A model generated the notes under the pieces. The model did not search any database. It worked only from the letters and a program-made list of their open reading frames with translations, and was not told the origin of the DNA. Below, piece after piece: positions 24,900 to 35,019 of a stretch of DNA of 64,000 nt. The stretch is from Bog-473 sp963809715 (GTDB lineage: Bacteria; Actinomycetota; Acidimicrobiia; Acidimicrobiales; RAAP-2): contig CAWEKO010000008.1 of NCBI GenBank assembly GCA_963809715.1, forward strand, positions 1-64,000. Direction: 5' to 3'. Within the stretch, counting starts at the first letter, position 1. Every line of letters starts with the position of its first letter. The position numbers and the translations under genes are program-made.

Positions 24900-25505
24900 A
24901 TGAGCCAGTTCCATTTCGACCCCGCCAGCTACCTGGACCTCATGCGGGAAGAGGTGCCGGCCTACGAGCGTCTTCAAGAGGCAGTGGCCGCCGCCACCGA
25001 CGGGATCGATGTGACCCGCATCCTGGACCTCGGGACGGGCACCGGCGTGACGCTGGCGGCGGTTCTGGCGCGTCACCCCGGGGCCATTGCGATCGGGATC
25101 GACGAGAGCGCCGCCATGCTCGAGGCGGCCGCCGCCACGCTCGGGTCTGGGGGCTCCCCGGACCGCGGGGTGGAGCTGCAGGTGGCCGACTTGGCCGACC
25201 CGCTGCCATCGGGACCGTTCGAGCTCGTCGTCTCGGCGCTGGCAGTCCACCATCTGGATGGTGCGGGCAAGGCCGACCTCTTCCGCCGGGTGGCCGCCGT
25301 CGTGGGCCCACCGGGACGGTTCGTGCTGGGCGACGTGGTGGTCCCCGAAGACCCGGCGGACGCGCAGACGCCCATCAGCGACGACTACGACCGCCCCTCG
25401 AGCGTGGCCGACCAGCTGTGCTGGCTCGACGAGGCGGGGTTCGACGCGGCGGTCGTGTGGTCCGAACGCGACCTGGCCGTGCTGCGGGCGGACCGGCGGG
25501 CCTGA
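24900..25505 (+). CDS. Class I SAM-dependent methyltransferase
   Basis: From ATG 24900 the protein has 201 residues. Motif I is ILDLGTGTGVTLAAVLARHP, an acidic residue ends strand 2 (IGIDESAAML), and LVVSALAVHHLDGAGKADLF is motif IV/post-IV. VVGPPGRFVLGDVVVPEDP and a WSERDLAVLRADR C-terminus follow. The upstream part of the open frame (from 24537) is compositionally unlike the domain and is not counted. It resembles ubiquinone/menaquinone-type or small-molecule methyltransferases. The substrate is not predictable, and no operon partner is evident. Confidence 0.82.
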   Translation: MSQFHFDPASYLDLMREEVPAYERLQEAVAAATDGIDVTRILDLGTGTGVTLAAVLARHPGAIAIGIDESAAMLEAAAATLGSGGSPDRGVELQVADLADPLPSGPFELVVSALAVHHLDGAGKADLFRRVAAVVGPPGRFVLGDVVVPEDPADAQTPISDDYDRPSSVADQLCWLDEAGFDAAVVWSERDLAVLRADRRA

Positions 25506-25554
25506 CGGCGGCGGCGAACAGGGCGATCGGAGCGACCGGCCCGCTCTGCCGCCG

Positions 25555-26021
25555 CTTGCCGGACTTAGCCGCTGGCGAGGAAAGGTCGGCCCCCTCGTAG
25601 TCGACGATGATTGCGCCATAAGTGCCCAGCACGTCGAGGCCGAGGGCACCACGATTCCGGCGCGCTGCGAGCCGGTGATCTTCACCGCATGCAGTGCCAG
25701 CGTGCTCGGTGGCTCAGAACGACATTGCCACGGGGGTCGGCAACAACGTGGGCACGGAGCTCTTGCACCCCACTCCACCCGGCGCAGTGCCGGTCCTTTG
25801 GCCGCGGCCAGGTGGAGCCCGGTGACGGCTGAAATGGACGACGTCGAGGAGCCGGTGTCCACCAAGAACGCATACGGTCCCTGGTTCGCCACCGACACGT
25901 TCGTGAACGCGGCAATGCTCCCAGGCGATTGCACGATGGTGAGCGGCACTTCGGCCGCTGGTGGTCCCACCAGCAGAGATGCGGGAAGGGGTCGCTCCGG
26001 CCTTCCCAATGATGAGCGCAT
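25555..26021 (-). pseudogene. Retropepsin-like aspartic protease, multiply frameshifted
   Basis: The reverse strand reads VPLTIVQSPGSIAAFTNVSV and then GPYAFLVDTGSSTSSISAVT, with the DTG active-site motif of pepsin/retropepsin-like proteases. The similarity then jumps frames: AHAVKITGSQRAGIV and finally LGTYGAIIVDYEGADLS, the conserved C-terminal strands of bacterial single-domain retropepsins. At least two indels are needed to join them, so the gene is inactive as read. Such proteases are usually membrane- or wall-associated, which fits the envelope genes around it. It converges on the methyltransferase gene. Confidence 0.6.
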
Positions 26022-27359
26022 GACTCACGGGCGTGGGACCCTCCGGAGCGTGGCGGACCGGAGCAACGGCGGCCGGTGTTTCGCTGGGCGGCGGACCACC
26101 GGGCCCGATTCCCACGCGTGATCACAGCAGCGCATGCGAACGATCACCGCAATGTGGCGGCGGGCATGTCCATGTGCTGCCTCACTGATTCATAGAGACG
26201 TCCCTTGGTCGGTGCGGCGATTTGGTTAGCACCGCCACCTGCCAGGGTGCCTCGTTGGTGGATGCGTCAATGAGGGTAAGGACTTCTCGTGGCCGAAACG
26301 GTGACTTCTCGTGGCCACCAGCGGGGACGTCAGCTGGCCCCAGAACCGGAGACCTTTGCATGGCAACGGACAGTAGAACTGCGCAATGGATCGCGAGGAT
26401 GTCGTAGATCATCGGACCCGTCGGCCCACCACAGGTCGATCTTCTAGTGAACGAATGCAGCGCGACCGTAGACTGAGAAGGCGTCACGATGGCCTGGTCG
26501 GAACCTCTGCCTCAATGACGATCCTCCAAAGAGCAGTGGCCTACCTCCTTGTGCGGTCAGCGATTCAGGCTAAGAGGGTTCAGACGAGTGCGTTTCACAT
26601 GTCACCCTCAGGCTTAGGTCCAAGGTCGACCGAGCCAATCCCGCTTGCGCCGGTATCCGCCCGGTCCTTTCCGTGCTGTCTGCTGCGATCCCTGAGGTGT
26701 CAGTAGGGATTCCTCGCCCGACGCTCGACCCACGCGTTCCGATTGCGGAACTCCCGTTTCGCCCATTTTCTTGCGCTGTACTACTCCGGGACATGAAGGG
26801 AACGGGGTCGGCTTCTGTTCGTGAGTGAGTCGAAACCATGGACGGCCAAAAGCGGGTCCGTTATGATCACAGCAGGTTACGGTGCTCTTGTGCTTTGGCG
26901 ACGGCCAGGATTCGTGAGGTTTCAGATGTCTAGCAACCGCTCATCCTTGCCAGACGCCCACGGCCTGTTTGTTGCCGAGCGAAAATTTGCCGGCGAAGCA
27001 GACGGCCGGTGTCATCGGGGACGTGGAGCGTCTTTTGGGCACGGTTTCAAGTTGCACGGTTTCAAGCTGTTGAGGAGCTATAGGCGGCGAGGCTCAGCAT
27101 TTGCCTCTTATGGAACTTTCCAAACTCAGCGCTCTACGCTCAATTGGGCAAATCTGGGTTGGGATGCAGGACTCGACTCCGCCACCGTGTCGGGGAGCCA
27201 GGGACCGGTCAGAGCGTCGCACGAAGATCACGAAAGAAGGAATGGGCGATTTACCCGCCGTTTCGCAGACTGTCGGCTGATGATCTCAGTTCGAGCGAAG
27301 AAGACCGGGCCCGACGAGAGCAACTGCACGGTTCGCTTGTCGCCTTCGCCAGGCAGATG
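26022..27359. other. 1.3-kb region without an intact gene
   Basis: No recognisable intact gene is found. It contains the IS21-like end repeats at 26281-26316. At its right end, in frame with the giant surface protein and just before its start, a segment of about 35 residues (27,250-27,359) reads like the first helices of a sigma-B/F-type sigma factor: FRRLSADDLSSSEEDRARRE, then QLHGSLVAFARQM. The rest shows only short frames with no pattern. Confidence 0.4.
26281..26316 (-). repeat. Direct repeats resembling an IS21-family end
   Basis: GACTTCTCGTGGCC occurs at 26281-26294 and again at 26303-26316, a 22-bp period. Reverse-complemented, GGCCACGAGAAGTC resembles the multiple short terminal repeats found at ends of IS21-type elements in actinobacteria (recalled, not searched). 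No istA or istB gene is present, so at most a solo end remains. Confidence 0.35.
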
Positions 27360-30300
27360 CTGTTCATGAACAGCACGCCGAAGCACGCCGCCCCCCGGGC
27401 CGCAAAGGTCCCACGAGGAGGCCGTCATCGGCGCAGACGGCAGTTCCGCCCGTCGTTCGGCCTGAAGGCCGTCGCGGCGGGTGTGTTCCTGACAGTCGGA
27501 AGCCTCAGCACAGTGGCGGCGTCGGCACCGCCGGCCCCCCCGACGTCGACGACACCCGCTCCTACGGACCCGACAACCACCACCTCCACCACGTCGACGA
27601 CCACGAGCTCGACCACCACCACCTCCACGACCTCCACCACGTCGACGACCACGACCTCGACCACCACCACTACGGCGCCATCGATCGACACAACTCCCAC
27701 CACGTCAGGCCCAGCGGCCGCACCGCTTGCCGCCGACCCCACCATCGTCGTGAATGCAGGCGGCGTCCGCGCCGGCAATACGACGACGATCAATCCTCTG
27801 CCCGATGGGGCGGTCTATACCGCCACCGCAGTGGACAACGCCGCCCTAATCCACACGTGCATAACGAGCGGAGGTACCTGCACCATTTCGGTGCCGGAAG
27901 TCGGCCACAAGTGGAATGTGACCGAAACCACTCCGCCGGCCGGCTACTACCTGAACCCGAACCTCGACTCAGGGACCAGTAGCTCCGTCAGCAGCTTCCC
28001 GTACACGTTCCAAACCGGAACGTTGAACGGCACCACGACCGTCCAGGTGCCCGGTGCCCCCGCGAATGGCACAATCACGTCGAACGGCCAGACTTTCAGC
28101 GCCGAGCTGGCGACATCGCTCAACAACCCAGCGGGCGTCGCCGCATGTGGTTTGAACATCGCCCTGGTGCTCGACCAGTCGGGTTCGATGGCACAGAGCG
28201 GGAAGCAGGCAGCGTTGATTGCTGCTGCCAACGACGCGATCACGGACCTGACCGGGACCCCTTCCACGGTAGCGATCTACACCTTCGCGGCGACCACGGG
28301 GCCGAGTATCGCAAAGACGTCCACGATTAACGCCTCCAGCGCCGCGCCGCTTCACACCTTCATCAACAATCTGCCTGCCCCCTCGGGCGGCACCAACTGG
28401 GACCAGGGGCTGGCCCAGGTCGCGTCCGGGTTCAATGACGTCATCTTTCTGACTGACGGAGCGCCCACCGGGTCGAGAATCCGCCCCGCCCCCGGTAACA
28501 ACTTCTCGCAAAGCCTCTTCACCGATACCGAGCAAGGGATCTTCTCGGCCAACGGGATCAAGGCCGGCGGGACGACGAGGGTCCTCGGCGTCGGCATCGG
28601 CATCGGTACCGGCACGCCGCCGTCCGGGGGGACCGACAACCTGAGGGCCGTCTCCGGACCTACGCAGAACCAGGACTATTTCCTCGGTACGAACAACAAC
28701 TTCGGAGCCATCCTCAAGGCGCTGGCTACCGGCGATTGCAACAACCAGCTCACGATCACCAAGCAGATCCAGAATTCCAGCGGTGCCCTGATCAGTCCGA
28801 CTCCAGCCGACGCCAACGGGTGGACCTTCACAAACACCATTTCAGGCGACGTCGGCGACACCATCGTCTCGCCGGTGACCACCGCTGCAGTCAACGGCGC
28901 CAATGGAGTTGCAGCGGCCGCACTGACCATTCGACCGGACACGAATACGACCCTGACCGTGACCGAGACGCCTCAAGCCGGATACACCTTCGTCAGCGCG
29001 CAATGCACTGTCGGGGGTTCCCCCGTGACGACCACCGTGACCGGCACCACCGCGTCGTTTACGGGCGCAGCCGCTCAGCCGATGGGATGTGCGTTCACCA
29101 ACAGACGCGCCGGCACGAGCACCACCGCCACGTCGATCAAGAACGCGGTTGGCGGCACCACGGTGGGGGGGCCGTTGCCGTTGGGGTCGTCGGTCTTTGA
29201 CACCTCCACGGTGACTCCTACCCCCGGAACGATCACACCGACGGGGTCGGTCGCCTACACCTTCTTCACCAACGGCGCCTGCACCGGCACCGGCACCGCG
29301 GCCGGCGGCGGCACCCTGGCCTCCGGGGTGCCGCCCAACTCGAACACCCAGGGCCCGCTGACGGCGGGCTCCTACAGCTTCCGGGCGGTCTACAGCGGTG
29401 ACGCGAACCTCGCCGGCTCGACCAGCGCCTGCGAGCCCATGACAATCAATGCCGGAACCACAGCTACGGCCACGTCGATCAAGAACGCGGTTGGCGGCAC
29501 CACGGTGGGGGGGCCGTTGCCGTTGGGGTCGTCGGTCTTTGACACCTCCACGGTGACTCCTACCCCCGGAACGATCACACCGACGGGGTCGGTGGCCTAC
29601 ACCTTCTTCACCAACGGCGCCTGCACCGGCACCGGCACCGCGGCCGGCGGCGGCACCCTGGCCTCCGGGGTGCCGCCCAACTCGAACACCCAGGGCCCGC
29701 TGACGGCGGGGTCCTACAGCTTCCGGGCGGTCTACAGCGGTGACGCAAACTTCGCCGGCTCGACCAGTGCGTGTGAGCCGTTCAGTGTGACGGCGGGCAC
29801 CTCGACCACGGACACGACGGTGTTCGACGCGGCCACCAACGCGGCCTGGACCGGGACCGAGACCGCCGGCGCACACGCCTTCGACACGGCAAGCGTCATC
29901 CCCTCGGCCGGCATCACCGCCACCGGCACGGTGACCTACACCTTCTTCGCCAACGCCGCCTGCACCGGCACGGGCACCCCAGCTGGCACGGTCACGCTGA
30001 CGGCGACAGGGGCGGTGCCCAACTCGACCACCCAGGGGCCGCTGGTGGCCGGCACCCACAGCTTCCAGGCCGTCTACAGCGGTGACACCAACTACGCCGG
30101 CTCGACCAGCGCCTGTGAGCAGTTCAGGGTGGAGCCGGGCACCTCATCCACGGCCACGACGGTGTTCGACGCGGCCACCAACGCGGCCTGGACCGGGACC
30201 GAGACCGCCGGGGCGCACGCCTTCGACACGGCCAGCGTCGCCCCCTCCTCGGCCGGCATCACCGCCACCGGCACGGTGACCTACACCTTCTTCCCCAACG

Positions 30301-32150
30301 GAGCCTGCACCGCCGGCACGGGTAGCCCGGCGGGCACGGTCACGCTGACGTCCACCGGGACGGTGCCCAACTCGCTCACCCAGGGGCCGCTGGTGGCCGG
30401 CACCCACAGCTTCCATGCCGTCTACAGCGGTGACACCAACTACGCCGGCTCGACCAGTGCATGTGAGCCGTTCACCGTGGCGGCGGGCACCTCGACGACG
30501 GCCACGACTGTGTTCGACGCGGCCACCAACGCGCCCTGGACCGGGAACGAAACCACCGGGGCGCACGCCTTCGACACGGCCAGCGTCACCCCCTCCTCGG
30601 CCGGCATCATCGCCACCGGCACGGTGACCTACACCCTCTTCCCCAACGGCTCATGCACGGCCGGCACGGGCACCCCAGCGGGCACGGTCACGCTGACGGC
30701 GGCAGGGGCGGTGCCCAACTCGGCCACTCAGGGGCCGCTTGACGCGGGCTCCCACAGCTTCCAGGCCGTCTACAGCGGGGACGCCAACTACGCCGGCTCG
30801 GTGAGCAGCTGCGAACCCTTCAGTCTCGGAATCCTTCCATCCAACACGGCGACGGTGCCCTTCGACGCGGCCACCGACGCGCCCTGGACCGGGAACGAAA
30901 CCACCGGGGCGCACGCCTTCGACACGGCCAGCGTGACCGCGGTGCCGGAGCTCATCGTCCCCACCGGCACGGTTACCTACACCTTCTTCACCGCTGTCAA
31001 CTGCTCGGGGACTGGCACCCCGGCGGGCACGGAGACGTTGACGGCCACCGGGGCGGTGCCCAACTCGGCCACTCAAGGACCGCTGGCGGCGGGCTCCTAT
31101 GGTTTCGAGGCCCATTATTCCGGTGACGCCGATTACGGTGCCTCCAGCAGCGCCTGTGAGCCGTTCACCGTGGCCGCGGGCACCTCGACGACGGCCACGA
31201 CGGTGTTCGACGCAGCCACCAACGCGGCCTGGACCGGGACCGAGACCACCGGGGCGCACGCCTTCGACACGGCCAGCGTCACCCCCTCGGCCGGCATCAC
31301 CGCCACCGGCACGGTGACCTACACCCTCTTCCCCAACGGAGCCTGCACCGCCGGCACGGGCACCCCGGCGGGCACGGTCACCCTGACGGCGACGGGTGCG
31401 GTTCCGAACTCGCTCACCCAGGGGCCGCTGGCGGCGGGCTCCCACAGCTTCCATGCCGTCTACAGCGGTGACACCAACTACGCCGGCTCGACCAGCGCCT
31501 GTGAGCCGTTCACCGTGGCCGCGGGCACCTCGACGACGGCCACGACGGTGTTCGACGCAGCCACCAACGCGGCCTGGACCGGGACCGAGACCGCCGGGGC
31601 ACACGCCTTCGACACGGCCAGCGTCACCCCCTCGGCCGGCATCACCGCCACCGGCACGGTGACCTACACCTTCTTCGCCAACGCCGCCTGCACGGGCACG
31701 GGCACCCCAGCAGGCACGGTCACGCTGACGTCCACCGGGGCGGTGCCCAACTCGGCCACCCAGGGGCCGCTGGTGGCCGGCACCCACAGCTTCCATGCCG
31801 TCTACAGCGGTGACACCAACTACGCCGGCTCGACCAGCGCCTGTGAGCCGTTCACCGTGGCCGCGGGCACCTCGACGACGGCCACGACGGTGTTCGACGC
31901 GGCCACCAACGCGGCCTGGACCGGGACCGAGACCGCCGGGGCGCACGCCTTCGACACGGCCAGCGTCACCCCCTCGGCCGGCATCACCGCCACCGGCACG
32001 GTGACCTACACCTTCTTCCCCAACGGAGCCTGCACCGCCGGCACGGGCAGCCCGGCGGGCACGGAGACGCTCGTGGCGGGGGCGGTGCCCAACTCGGCCA
32101 CCCAGGGACCGCTGGCGGCGGGCTCCTACAGCTTCGAGGCCGTCTACTAG
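27360..32150 (+). CDS. Giant secreted surface protein with VWA domain and tandem Ig-like repeats (first part)
   Basis: From ATG 27360 (27369 possible) the frame gives 1,596 residues. An Arg-rich n-region and AVAAGVFLTVGSLSTVAASA form a signal peptide. Residues about 60-120 are a Thr/Ser/Pro stalk. A prealbumin-like segment (VGHKWNVTETTPPAGYYLNP) precedes a VWA domain from about 263 with the MIDAS motif LDQSGSM (Asp272) and IFLTDGAPTGS. A second small beta domain (WTFTNTISGDVGDT) leads into tandem repeats from about residue 586. The frame stops in the ninth repeat at TAG 32148-32150, created by one extra T compared with every other repeat. The protein is probably a wall-attached adhesin. Confidence 0.85.
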   Translation: MFMNSTPKHAAPRAAKVPRGGRHRRRRQFRPSFGLKAVAAGVFLTVGSLSTVAASAPPAPPTSTTPAPTDPTTTTSTTSTTTSSTTTTSTTSTTSTTTTSTTTTTAPSIDTTPTTSGPAAAPLAADPTIVVNAGGVRAGNTTTINPLPDGAVYTATAVDNAALIHTCITSGGTCTISVPEVGHKWNVTETTPPAGYYLNPNLDSGTSSSVSSFPYTFQTGTLNGTTTVQVPGAPANGTITSNGQTFSAELATSLNNPAGVAACGLNIALVLDQSGSMAQSGKQAALIAAANDAITDLTGTPSTVAIYTFAATTGPSIAKTSTINASSAAPLHTFINNLPAPSGGTNWDQGLAQVASGFNDVIFLTDGAPTGSRIRPAPGNNFSQSLFTDTEQGIFSANGIKAGGTTRVLGVGIGIGTGTPPSGGTDNLRAVSGPTQNQDYFLGTNNNFGAILKALATGDCNNQLTITKQIQNSSGALISPTPADANGWTFTNTISGDVGDTIVSPVTTAAVNGANGVAAAALTIRPDTNTTLTVTETPQAGYTFVSAQCTVGGSPVTTTVTGTTASFTGAAAQPMGCAFTNRRAGTSTTATSIKNAVGGTTVGGPLPLGSSVFDTSTVTPTPGTITPTGSVAYTFFTNGACTGTGTAAGGGTLASGVPPNSNTQGPLTAGSYSFRAVYSGDANLAGSTSACEPMTINAGTTATATSIKNAVGGTTVGGPLPLGSSVFDTSTVTPTPGTITPTGSVAYTFFTNGACTGTGTAAGGGTLASGVPPNSNTQGPLTAGSYSFRAVYSGDANFAGSTSACEPFSVTAGTSTTDTTVFDAATNAAWTGTETAGAHAFDTASVIPSAGITATGTVTYTFFANAACTGTGTPAGTVTLTATGAVPNSTTQGPLVAGTHSFQAVYSGDTNYAGSTSACEQFRVEPGTSSTATTVFDAATNAAWTGTETAGAHAFDTASVAPSSAGITATGTVTYTFFPNGACTAGTGSPAGTVTLTSTGTVPNSLTQGPLVAGTHSFHAVYSGDTNYAGSTSACEPFTVAAGTSTTATTVFDAATNAPWTGNETTGAHAFDTASVTPSSAGIIATGTVTYTLFPNGSCTAGTGTPAGTVTLTAAGAVPNSATQGPLDAGSHSFQAVYSGDANYAGSVSSCEPFSLGILPSNTATVPFDAATDAPWTGNETTGAHAFDTASVTAVPELIVPTGTVTYTFFTAVNCSGTGTPAGTETLTATGAVPNSATQGPLAAGSYGFEAHYSGDADYGASSSACEPFTVAAGTSTTATTVFDAATNAAWTGTETTGAHAFDTASVTPSAGITATGTVTYTLFPNGACTAGTGTPAGTVTLTATGAVPNSLTQGPLAAGSHSFHAVYSGDTNYAGSTSACEPFTVAAGTSTTATTVFDAATNAAWTGTETAGAHAFDTASVTPSAGITATGTVTYTFFANAACTGTGTPAGTVTLTSTGAVPNSATQGPLVAGTHSFHAVYSGDTNYAGSTSACEPFTVAAGTSTTATTVFDAATNAAWTGTETAGAHAFDTASVTPSAGITATGTVTYTFFPNGACTAGTGSPAGTETLVAGAVPNSATQGPLAAGSYSFEAVY

Positions 32151-34985
32151 CGGTGACGCCAACTACGCCGGCTCGACCAGTGCGTGTGAGCCGTTCAGTG
32201 TGACGGCGGGCACCTCGACCACGGACACGACGGTGTTCGACGCGGCCACCAACGCGGCCTGGACCGGGACCGAGACCGCCGGGGCACACGCCTTCGACAC
32301 GGCCAGCGTCATCCCCTCGGCCGGCATCACCGCCACCGGCACGGTGACCTACACCTTCTTCCCCAACGCCGCCTGCACCGGCACGGGCACCCCGGCGGGC
32401 ACGGTCACGCTGACGTGGCACCGGGGCGGTGCCCAACTCGGCCACCCAGGGGCCGCTGGTGGCCGGCACCTACAGCTTCCATGCCGTCTACAGCGGTGAC
32501 ACCAACTACGCCGGCTCGACCAGTGCGTGTGAGCAGTTCAGGGTGGAGCCGGGCACCTCGACGACGGCCACGACGGTGTTCGACGCGGCCACCAACGCGG
32601 CCTGGACCGGGACCGAGACCGCCGGGGCGTCGGCCTACGACACGGCCAGCGTCACCCCCTCCGGCCGGCATCACCGCCACCGGCACCGTCATTTACACCT
32701 TCTTCCCCAACGACGCCTGCACGGCCGGCACGGGCAGCTGCGGCGGGCACGGAGACGCTGACGGGCGCGGGGCGGTGCCCAACTCGGCCACCCAGGGCCC
32801 GCTGGCGGCGGGCTCCTACAGCTTCCAGGCCTTCTACTCCGGTGACGCCAACTACGGTGCCTCGCCTCAGCACTTGTGAGCCGTTCACCGTGGCCGCGGG
32901 CACCTCGACCACGGCCACGACGGTGTTCGACGCGGCCACCAACGCGGCCTGGACCGGGACCGAGACCGCCGGGGCGTCGGCCTACGACACGGCCAGCGTC
33001 ACCCCCTCGGCCGGCATCACCGCCACCGGCACGGTGACCTACACCCTCTTCCCCAACGAAGCCTGCACCGCCGGCACGGGCAGCCCGGCGGGCACGGAGA
33101 CGCTGACGGGCACCGGGGCGGTGCCCAACTCGGCCACGCAGGGACCGCTGGCGGCGGGCTCCTACAGCTTCGAGGCCGTCTACGGCGGGGACACCAACTA
33201 CGCCGGCTCGACCAGTGCGTGTGAGCCGTTCAGCGTGGCGGCGGGCACCTCGACGACGGCCACGACGGTGTTCGACGCGGCCACCAACGCGGCCTGGACC
33301 GGGACCGAGACCGCCGGGGCTTCGGCCTTCGACACGGCCAGCGTCACCCCCTCGGCCGGCATCACCGCCACCGGCACGGTGGACCTACACCTTCTTCCCC
33401 AACGGCGCCTGCACCGCCGGCACGGGCAGCCCGGCGGGCACGGAGACGCTGACGTCGGCGGGGGCGGTGCCCAACTCGGCCACCCAGGGCCCGCTGGCGG
33501 CGGGCTCCTACAGCTTCGAGGCCGTCTACAGCGGTGACACCAACTACGCCGGCTCGACCAGTGCGTGTGAGCCGTTCACGGTGGCGGCGGGCACCTCGAC
33601 CACGGCCACGACGGTGTTCGACGCGGCCACCAACGCGGCCTGGGCCGGGACCGAGATCGACGGGGCGTCGGCCTTCGACACGGCCAGCGTCACCCCCTCG
33701 GCCGGCATCACCGCCACCGGCACGGTGATCTACACCTTCTTCCCAACGGCGCCTGCACGGCCGGCACGGGCAGCCCGGCGGGCACGGAGACGCTGACGCG
33801 ACGGGGGCGGTGCCCAACTCGGCCACCCAGGGGCCGCTCGACGCGGGCTCCTACAGCTTCGAGGCCGTCTACGGTGGCGACGCCAACTACGCCGGCTCGA
33901 CCGGGCCGTGTGAGACGTTCAACGTGGCCGCGGGCACCTCGACCACCGCCACGACGGTGTTCGACGCGGCCACCAACGCGGCCTGGGCCGGGACCGAGAC
34001 CGCCGGGGCTTCGGCCTATGACACGTCCACCGTGAGCACCTCAGCCGACATAACCGCCACCGGCACGGTGGACTACACCCTCTTCCCCAACGGAGCCTGC
34101 ACCGCCGGGACGGGTAGCCCGGCGGGCACGGAGACGCTCGATGGCGGGGGCTGTGCCCAACTCGGCCACCCAAGGCCCGCTGGCGGCGGGCTCCTACAGT
34201 TTCGAGGCCGTCTACTCCGGTGACGTGAACCACGTCGGCTCGACCAGTCCGTGTGAGCCGTTCACCGTGGCCGCGGGCACCTCGACGACGGCCACAACGG
34301 TGTTCGACGCGGCCACCAACGCGGCCTGGACCGGGACCGAGACCACCGGGGCGCACGCCTACGACACGGCCAGCGTCACCCCCTCGGCCGGCATCACCGC
34401 CACCGGCACGGTGACCTACACCCTCTTCCCCAACGGCGCCTGCACCGCCGGCACGGGCAGCCCGGCGGGCACGGAGACGCTCGTGGCGGGGGCGGTGCCC
34501 AACTCGGCCACCCAAGGCCCGCTGGCGGCGGGCTCCTACAGCTTCGAGGCGGTCTACAGCGGAGACGCCAACTACGGCGGCTCGACCGGTGCGTGTGAGC
34601 CGTTCAGCGTGGCGGCGGGCACCTCGACGACCGCCACGACGGTGTTCGACGCGGCCACCAACGCGGCCTGGACCGGGACCGAGATCACCGGGGCGCACGC
34701 CTTCGACACGGCCAGCGTCACCGGCTCGGCCGGCATCACCGCCACCGGCACGGTGACCTACACCCTCTTCCCCAACGGAGCCTGCACGGCCGGCACGGGC
34801 ACCCCGGCGGGCACGGTCACCCTGACGGCGACGGGTGCGGTTCCGAACTCGCTCACCCAGGGGCCGCTGGCGGCGGGCTCCCACAGCTTCGAGGCCGTCT
34901 ACAGCGGTGACACCAGCCATGCAGGCTCGACCAGCGCCTGTGAGCCGTTCACTTTGGCGGCCGCGCCCCCAGCGGGACCGGCTCC
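29117..34985 (+). repeat. 17 tandem repeats of about 345 bp encoding Ig-like domains
   Basis: The unit is about 115 codons. Each starts near AGTSTTATTVFDAATNAAW and ends YSGDTNYAGSTSACEP, with paired Cys (ACT...ACE) that could form a disulfide. Units begin near 29117, 29457, 29794, 30134, 30484, 30834, 31177, 31522, 31864, 32207, 32549, 32896, 33240, 33583, 33932, 34275 and 34617. The first two are a distinct subtype (ATSIKNAVGGTTVGGPLPLG) nearly identical to each other. The others are highly alike, which implies recent duplication or gene conversion. Such arrays vary in number through recombination. Confidence 0.92.
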
Positions 34986-35019
34986 GATCACCCCCGTCAC
35001 CGTGCCGGTGACGGGCTAG
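32151..35019 (+). pseudogene. Second half of the giant surface protein, broken by about ten indels
   Basis: The repeat array continues after the TAG at 32148 but changes frame repeatedly. Comparison with intact units shows single-base gains or losses near 32148, 32416, 32660, 32747, 32768, 32865, 33380, 33745, 33797 and 34141. From 34141 to the stop at 35017-35019 the frame is clean through three repeats. The final residues are PPAGPAPITPVTVPVTG. VPVTG resembles an LPXTG sortase signal, but no hydrophobic helix or basic tail follows. Corrected, the whole gene would encode about 2,550 residues. None of these indels occurs in the first eight repeats. Confidence 0.8.

Noticed and set aside
24897..26021. 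A single 374-residue reverse gene
   Set aside because: Only its first third is retropepsin-like. The remainder is antisense to the methyltransferase gene.
26821..27369. A 182-residue + strand gene ahead of the surface protein
   Set aside because: The translation has no recognisable pattern and overlaps the sigma-like segment and signal peptide in another frame.
30651..32162. A 503-residue open frame on the reverse strand
   Set aside because: It is the antisense of the surface-protein repeats. Its Gly/Arg/Ala-rich repeats only mirror the GC-rich coding array, and similar shadows occur at 28842-30059 and 33919-35166.
29117..34985. Regular repeats considered as a CRISPR array
   Set aside because: The period is about 345 bp, the units are coding throughout and there are no unique spacers or cas genes.
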